A stretch of 8,497 nt of DNA. It comes from Nitrospirota bacterium (GTDB lineage Bacteria; Nitrospirota; Nitrospiria; SBBL01; Manganitrophaceae). Position 1 is the first letter of the stretch. Each line of letters opens with the position of its first letter. Shown one piece after another: positions 5,833 through 8,497 of the stretch. Both the position numbers and the translations under genes were made by a program. Location of the stretch: assembly GCA_023248505.1 (NCBI GenBank), contig JAHFEM010000053.1, positions 1 to 8,497 of the forward strand, in the 5' to 3' direction. A model generated the notes under the pieces. It was not told the DNA's origin, ran no database searches, and was given only the letters and a program-made list of their open reading frames with translations.

Positions 5833-5878
5833 TCCCTCATACCCCGCGCTCGCATTGGCAAAGCCAATCGCTCGCTTT
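5833..5878 (-). repeat. Hairpin repeat, copy A
   Basis: Minus-strand order is AAAGCGAGCG, ATTGGC, loop TTT, GCCAAT, GCGAGC, then GCGGGGTATGAGGG. The six-pair stem is 5868-5863 with 5859-5854. The alignable part begins within the last bases of the rplE stop codon TAA. Relative to copy B, two stem pairs change together (T-A to A-T and T-A to C-G), which favours a conserved RNA or DNA hairpin over random drift. It is flanked by an inverted-looking GCGAG on both sides, which in truth is a direct repeat and does not extend the stem. Confidence 0.7.
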
Positions 5879-6452
5879 AACCTCGTTTTTCTTCGGTCGG
5901 CTTACGGAAGGGGAATCCGAAATATCGCAATAGCGCCCTTCCTTCTGTATCGTTTGTTGCGGTGGTGACGATGGTGATGTCCATCCCATGAATGGCGGTC
6001 ACCTCATCATAATTAATTTCCGGGAAGATCAACTGCTCCTTGACCCCCAAGGTGTAGTTTCCTTTCCCGTCGAATGCTTTGAGGGAGATTCCCCTGAAAT
6101 CACGAATTCTGGGAAGGGCCGCATTGAGAAGACGGTCCAGGAATTCGTACATTCTCTCCCGCCGGAGGGTCACTTTGGAGCCGATCGGCATCCCTTCTCG
6201 AAGCTTGAAACCGGCAATTGATTTCTTCGCCTTGGTCACCACCGGTTTTTGTCCGGTAATCTGAGCCAGTTCCTTCACCGCCGCATCCAGCATCTTGACG
6301 TTGGAGATCGCCTCCCCCATCCCGATATTGACGACGATCTTTTCGAGCTTGGGCACCTGCATCACATTCTTATACCCAAACTCTTTCATCATCGCAGGGA
6401 CTACTTCTTGATGGTATCGCTCTTTGGCTGTATCAATCTTCGTTGTTTTCAT
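5877..6452 (-). CDS. rplE: 50S ribosomal protein L5 (uL5)
   Basis: uL5 binds 5S rRNA with uL18 and forms an inter-subunit bridge and P-site tRNA contact. The signature [16 protein letters not shown] is at 33-48, then [25 protein letters not shown] at 67-91, RIRDFRGIS at 115-123, and the ending [13 protein letters not shown] at 173-185. At 191 residues it is longer than E. coli L5 (179), with extra residues at both ends; the last six (TEEKRG) follow the usual end point. ATG at 6452 has a modest GGA/AAGAG-type SD element. It follows rplX by 71 nt, the position where E. coli keeps its S8-repressor site. The stop codon directly abuts hairpin repeat copy A. Confidence 0.98.
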   Translation of the reverse strand: MKTTKIDTAKERYHQEVVPAMMKEFGYKNVMQVPKLEKIVVNIGMGEAISNVKMLDAAVKELAQITGQKPVVTKAKKSIAGFKLREGMPIGSKVTLRRERMYEFLDRLLNAALPRIRDFRGISLKAFDGKGNYTLGVKEQLIFPEINYDEVTAIHGMDITIVTTATNDTEGRALLRYFGFPFRKPTEEKRG

Positions 6453-6523
6453 GATCTCTTATCCGTTCTTCTTATCACTGGTGCGTGATTCGCTCTCAAT
6501 CTCACCCAGAGGTTCAGGAAGGG

Positions 6524-6871
6524 TCAAGCCCCTTTATCCAACGCTTCACCACAAGATTTACAGACTCTCATTTTCTTCCCATCAGGCAGAATCTTGCTTC
6601 CACTGCGGCTCGGCTCATTGCAGCTTGCGCAAACAACCATGACATTCGAGAGATCGATCCTTCCCTCCCGCTCAATGATTCCCCCTTTGGGGTTCGTTTG
6701 GTTCGGCCGAGTGTGTTTCTTCAGGAGATTCAGTTTTTCAACCACGACGGCATGCTTATCCATGAGGACATGCAAGACCTTCCCCTCTTTTCCCTTTTCC
6801 TTGCCGGCGATCACGCGAACATGATCGCCTTTTTTAATCTTGGTTCTAAACACGTTCACTTCTCCCATCAT
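6524..6871 (-). CDS. rplX: 50S ribosomal protein L24 (uL24) with four-cysteine C-terminus
   Basis: uL24 is an assembly initiator that binds the 5' domain of 23S rRNA near the exit tunnel. The KOW motif is at about residues 11-38 (KIKKGDHVRVIAGKEKGKEGKV split over 11-32), followed by NLLKKHTRPNQ and GGIIEREGRIDLSNVM. The C-terminal domain carries Cys81, Cys84, Cys104 and Cys107 as two CxxC pairs, so it is probably a zinc ribbon, a variant known in many bacteria but absent from E. coli. I chose ATG at 6871 with AAGGA five bases upstream (115 residues). ATG at 6868 and a GTG at 6856 after GGGAG are alternatives that would shorten the N-terminus by one or five residues; TTG at 6874 is too close to the SD. 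It starts 8 nt after rplN. Confidence 0.96.
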   Translation of the reverse strand: MMGEVNVFRTKIKKGDHVRVIAGKEKGKEGKVLHVLMDKHAVVVEKLNLLKKHTRPNQTNPKGGIIEREGRIDLSNVMVVCASCNEPSRSGSKILPDGKKMRVCKSCGEALDKGA

Positions 6872-6879
6872 CAAGATCC

Positions 6880-7257
6880 TTATATGACCTCAGGTGCAAG
6901 CGAGGTAATCTTCGTAAATTTTTTCCAGCGCAACTCTCTCGCCACCGGGCCGAAAATACGCGTTCCGATCGGCTCTCCTTGGGCATTGATCAAGACCGCC
7001 GCATTTCGATCGAATTTGATGTACGAGCCGTCGTCTCGTCGGACCTCTTTCGTCGTCCGGACCACGACCGCCCTCACCACTTCTCCCTTTTTCACGCTTC
7101 CCTGAGGGATTGCCTCCTTGACGGTGGCAACGATAATGTCGCCGAGGCGCGCATAGCGTTTCTTCGAGCCCCCCTTGACATGAAAACACATCACCTTTTT
7201 GGCCCCGGAGTTGTCAGCGACATCGAGCATTGTGTAAATTTGTACCATGCTAAGCAC
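6880..7257 (-). CDS. rplN: 50S ribosomal protein L14 (uL14)
   Basis: uL14 is a conserved beta-barrel protein of the large subunit that forms bridges to 16S rRNA and is the docking site of the silencing factor RsfS. Diagnostic segments are [16 protein letters not shown] at 9-24, [18 protein letters not shown] at 34-51, [13 protein letters not shown] at 56-68 and the ending [13 protein letters not shown]. The start is uncertain by three codons. GTG at 7257 has AAGGA five bases upstream, while ATG at 7248 (MVQIYTML) better matches the family's usual N-terminus but lies 14 bases from the same element. I list the GTG because of SD spacing. It marks the join between the S10-type and spc-type halves of the cluster, 31 nt after rpsQ. 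Confidence 0.96.
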   Translation of the reverse strand: MLSMVQIYTMLDVADNSGAKKVMCFHVKGGSKKRYARLGDIIVATVKEAIPQGSVKKGEVVRAVVVRTTKEVRRDDGSYIKFDRNAAVLINAQGEPIGTRIFGPVARELRWKKFTKITSLAPEVI

Positions 7258-7288
7258 CCGCTTCCTTTAAGATTGAACCGATTGAGTC

Positions 7289-7546
7289 CTAAATCTCTTT
7301 TGCCCGCTCCAGCACTTCGATGACGACCCATCGCTTCTCTTTGCTCAACGGGCGCGTCTCGATAAGCTTCACCCGATCGCCGACGTGAGCCTCATTCTTC
7401 TCATCGTGCGCTTTCAATTTACTGGTTCTCTTTAAAAACTTCTTGTATCGAGGATCCTGCACCATTCGGTCGATCGCGACGACAATGGTTTTGTCCATCT
7501 TGTCGCTGATCACCTGGCCCACGTATTCTTTTTTCTTATTCAACAT
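7289..7546 (-). CDS. rpsQ: 30S ribosomal protein S17 (uS17)
   Basis: uS17 is an early 16S rRNA-binding protein of the small subunit with an OB fold. The 85 residues contain GQVISDKMDKTIVVAI at 10-25, HDEKNEAHVGD at 47-57 and the family signature GDRVKLIETRPLSKEKRW at 56-73. I start at ATG 7546: AGGGA lies a few bases upstream and the length equals the family norm (E. coli 84). An in-frame TTG at 7564 would add six residues but has no SD site. It follows rpmC by 29 nt and precedes rplN by 31 nt. Confidence 0.97.
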   Translation of the reverse strand: MLNKKKEYVGQVISDKMDKTIVVAIDRMVQDPRYKKFLKRTSKLKAHDEKNEAHVGDRVKLIETRPLSKEKRWVVIEVLERAKEI

Positions 7547-7575
7547 GTTTTCCCTGTCGTTCAACTGGATGAGTT

Positions 7576-7794
7576 CTATTTCGAAGCGGCTTCTTTTTCG
7601 GCCGCTTCTTTCTTCTTCGCTTGAGAAAATGTCAGAACCCGCGCGATGTCCCGCTTAATGTGCTTCATCCGATTGGGATTCTCGACATGCCCTGAAACCG
7701 CCTGAAATCGGAGATTGAAGAGCTCTTTTCTCAGTTCTTTCTCTTTTAAAGAAAGTTCTTCCGCCGTCAAATCTTTAAACTCTTTGACATCCAT
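7576..7794 (-). CDS. rpmC: 50S ribosomal protein L29 (uL29)
   Basis: uL29 lies beside the polypeptide exit tunnel and contributes to the docking site of trigger factor and signal recognition particle. The 72 residues are the expected helical hairpin: ELSLKEKELRKELFNLRFQAVSG at about 13-35, then ENPNRMKHIKRDIARVLT at 38-55, which holds the conserved R-x-x-KRxIAR core. A Lys/Glu/Ala-rich tail (56-72) extends a few residues beyond the usual 63-68. ATG at 7794 has a GGAGG site about eight bases upstream that overlaps the end of rplP, three bases away. Confidence 0.97.
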   Translation of the reverse strand: MDVKEFKDLTAEELSLKEKELRKELFNLRFQAVSGHVENPNRMKHIKRDIARVLTFSQAKKKEAAEKEAASK

Positions 7795-7797
7795 CTT

Positions 7798-8211
7798 TTA
7801 TTCCTCCCCTCGCGAGACAAACTGCGTCGCAATCGGAAGTTTGTAAGCAGCCAACCGGAAAGCCTCCTTCGCCACTTCGGGGGTCACGCCGTCCATCTCA
7901 TAGATGATTCGTCCCGGCTTCACCACCGCCACCCAATACTCGGGGGCTCCCTTTCCTTTTCCCATACGCGTTTCAGCGGGCTTCTTGGTGATCGGCTTAT
8001 CCGGGAAGATTCGGATCCAGATTTTCCCGCCCCGCTTGACGAAACGGGTCATCGCGATACGAGCGGCCTCGATTTGCCTTGCGGTAATCCAGCCCGGCTC
8101 CATCGCCTTGAGGCCGAACTCGCCGAAGCTCAGATCGGATCCACGATACGCCTTGCCGGTCATCCGACCTTTCATCCGTTTGCGGAATTTTACTTTCTTC
8201 GGGGATAGCAT
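7798..8211 (-). CDS. rplP: 50S ribosomal protein L16 (uL16)
   Basis: uL16 is a late-binding protein near the A-site tRNA and the peptidyl-transferase centre. At 137 residues the length matches E. coli (136). The N-terminal [16 protein letters not shown], the segment [19 protein letters not shown] at 38-56, and [19 protein letters not shown] at 82-100 are all diagnostic; the last is the loop where E. coli carries a hydroxylated Arg. ATG at 8211 shares its A with the rpsC stop codon (TAATG), and GAGGAG lies just upstream inside rpsC, so re-initiation coupling is likely. Confidence 0.98.
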   Translation of the reverse strand: MLSPKKVKFRKRMKGRMTGKAYRGSDLSFGEFGLKAMEPGWITARQIEAARIAMTRFVKRGGKIWIRIFPDKPITKKPAETRMGKGKGAPEYWVAVVKPGRIIYEMDGVTPEVAKEAFRLAAYKLPIATQFVSRGEE

Positions 8212-8497
8212 TATCTCCTCTCACCTCTTGCAGCAGACAATTCTCGCTCTTTCTGCGTCTCAGGAAGAACCTCGCCTCGATAAATCCAGACCTTCACTCC
8301 GATCTGGCCCATGGTCGTGGCTGCTTCCGCCATACCGAAATCGATATCGGCCCGGAGGGTATGCAGTGGAACCCGCCCTTCCCGATACCACTCGGTCCGC
8401 GCAATCTCCGCACCTGCCAACCGTCCCGCACAGTAGACCTTAATTCCCAAGGCGCCCAGGCGAAGCGAGGAGGCGACGGCCTTCTTCATGGCGCGAC
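8211..8497 (-). CDS. rpsC: 30S ribosomal protein S3 (uS3), C-terminal part only
   Basis: uS3 lines the mRNA entry tunnel of the small subunit. Only the last 94 complete codons are in the window; the gene enters through the right-hand edge, and the cut codon plus the next residues read (R)RAMKKAV, as in the middle of the family. The visible C-terminal domain includes [42 protein letters not shown] and [11 protein letters not shown], nearly identical to the consensus. The Met at 8489 is internal and is not the start. The KH domain lies outside the window. The stop overlaps the rplP start by one base. Confidence 0.97.
   Translation of the reverse strand, partial: RAMKKAVASSLRLGALGIKVYCAGRLAGAEIARTEWYREGRVPLHTLRADIDFGMAEAATTMGQIGVKVWIYRGEVLPETQKERELSAARGERR

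Larger units (their letters stand above)
5700..5876 (-). other. 177-nt rplE-rpsZ gap, no gene, two repeat copies
   Basis: This is by far the longest gap in the window. It begins immediately after the rplE stop and is filled for about 140 bases by two tandem, diverged copies of a hairpin repeat, followed by an AT-richer stretch and the rpsZ SD site. I see no convincing protein gene: the longest minus-strand reading starting at an ATG here is about a dozen codons. No T-run after either hairpin marks a terminator, and I could not identify a promoter with confidence. Confidence 0.7.

Noticed and set aside
5743..5868. Hairpins A and B as factor-independent terminators
   Set aside because: Stems are only five or six pairs and neither is followed by a T-run on the minus strand; downstream essential genes also need read-through.
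5743..5868. CRISPR-like array
   Set aside because: Only two imperfect copies with diverged stems and no uniform spacer; not consistent with CRISPR repeats.
5656..5880. 74-codon plus-strand frame across the rplE-rpsZ gap
   Set aside because: It begins inside antisense rpsZ and its C-terminal half is just the translation of the hairpin repeats. No SD site or recognisable domain supports it.
6453..6523. Possible S8-repressor site in the rplX-rplE gap, as in E. coli
   Set aside because: A helix CTGG-GTGA with TCAC-(GCA)-CCAG can form, and its place is right. But the core pattern of the S8 site (AAG on one strand against a two-base UA insertion before C on the other) is not visible in a pairing arrangement, so I do not call it. 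A covariance search would decide.
8211..8489. A complete 92-residue gene starting at Met 8489
   Set aside because: The sequence continues in frame to the window edge as RAMKKAV, the interior of S3, so this is the 3' part of rpsC and not a separate small gene.

Overview
This window is one long, tightly packed block of translation and secretion genes, all on the minus strand. Read 5' to 3' on that strand, the order is rpsC (3' end only), rplP, rpmC, rpsQ, rplN, rplX, rplE, rpsZ (zinc-type rpsN), rpsH, rplF, rplR, rpsE, rpmD, rplO, secY, adk and map (cut by the window start). It is the tail of the S10 operon running without a break into the spc operon, followed by adenylate kinase and methionine aminopeptidase. 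Every plus-strand open frame that I looked at is an antisense shadow.

The organism is a bacterium of moderate GC content. The secY-adk-map order, a short zinc-ribbon S14, a four-cysteine L24 and a cysteine-bearing Adk lid argue against an Enterobacteria-like genome and fit many deeper lineages. From the overall feel of the proteins I lean to Nitrospirota, but this is a guess that only a database search could settle.

Layout: 8497-6880 holds rpsC to rplN, with gaps of 31 nt or less. 6871-5877 holds rplX and rplE. A 177-nt gap (5876-5700) then separates rplE from rpsZ. After rpsZ, rpsH and rplF comes a second large gap of 102 nt (4471-4370). rplR to secY follows, with a 4-nt overlap (rpmD/rplO), a 1-nt gap (rpsE/rpmD) and a 9-nt gap (rplO/secY). 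adk and map close the block. The genes together make ribosomal proteins of both subunits, the SecY channel that ribosomes dock on, the kinase that keeps adenylate pools balanced, and the enzyme that trims N-terminal Met from new chains.

The genes are ordinary; the gaps are the interesting part. The rplE-rpsZ gap contains two diverged tandem copies of a hairpin repeat whose stems differ by compensating base changes. The flank of one copy recurs almost exactly in the rplF-rplR gap. This looks like a small dispersed repeat family that has entered an essential operon directly after stop codons. Other points of note are the use of TTG as start codon in three essential genes (rpsZ, rpsE, secY), GTG in rplO, and a shortened zinc motif in Adk.
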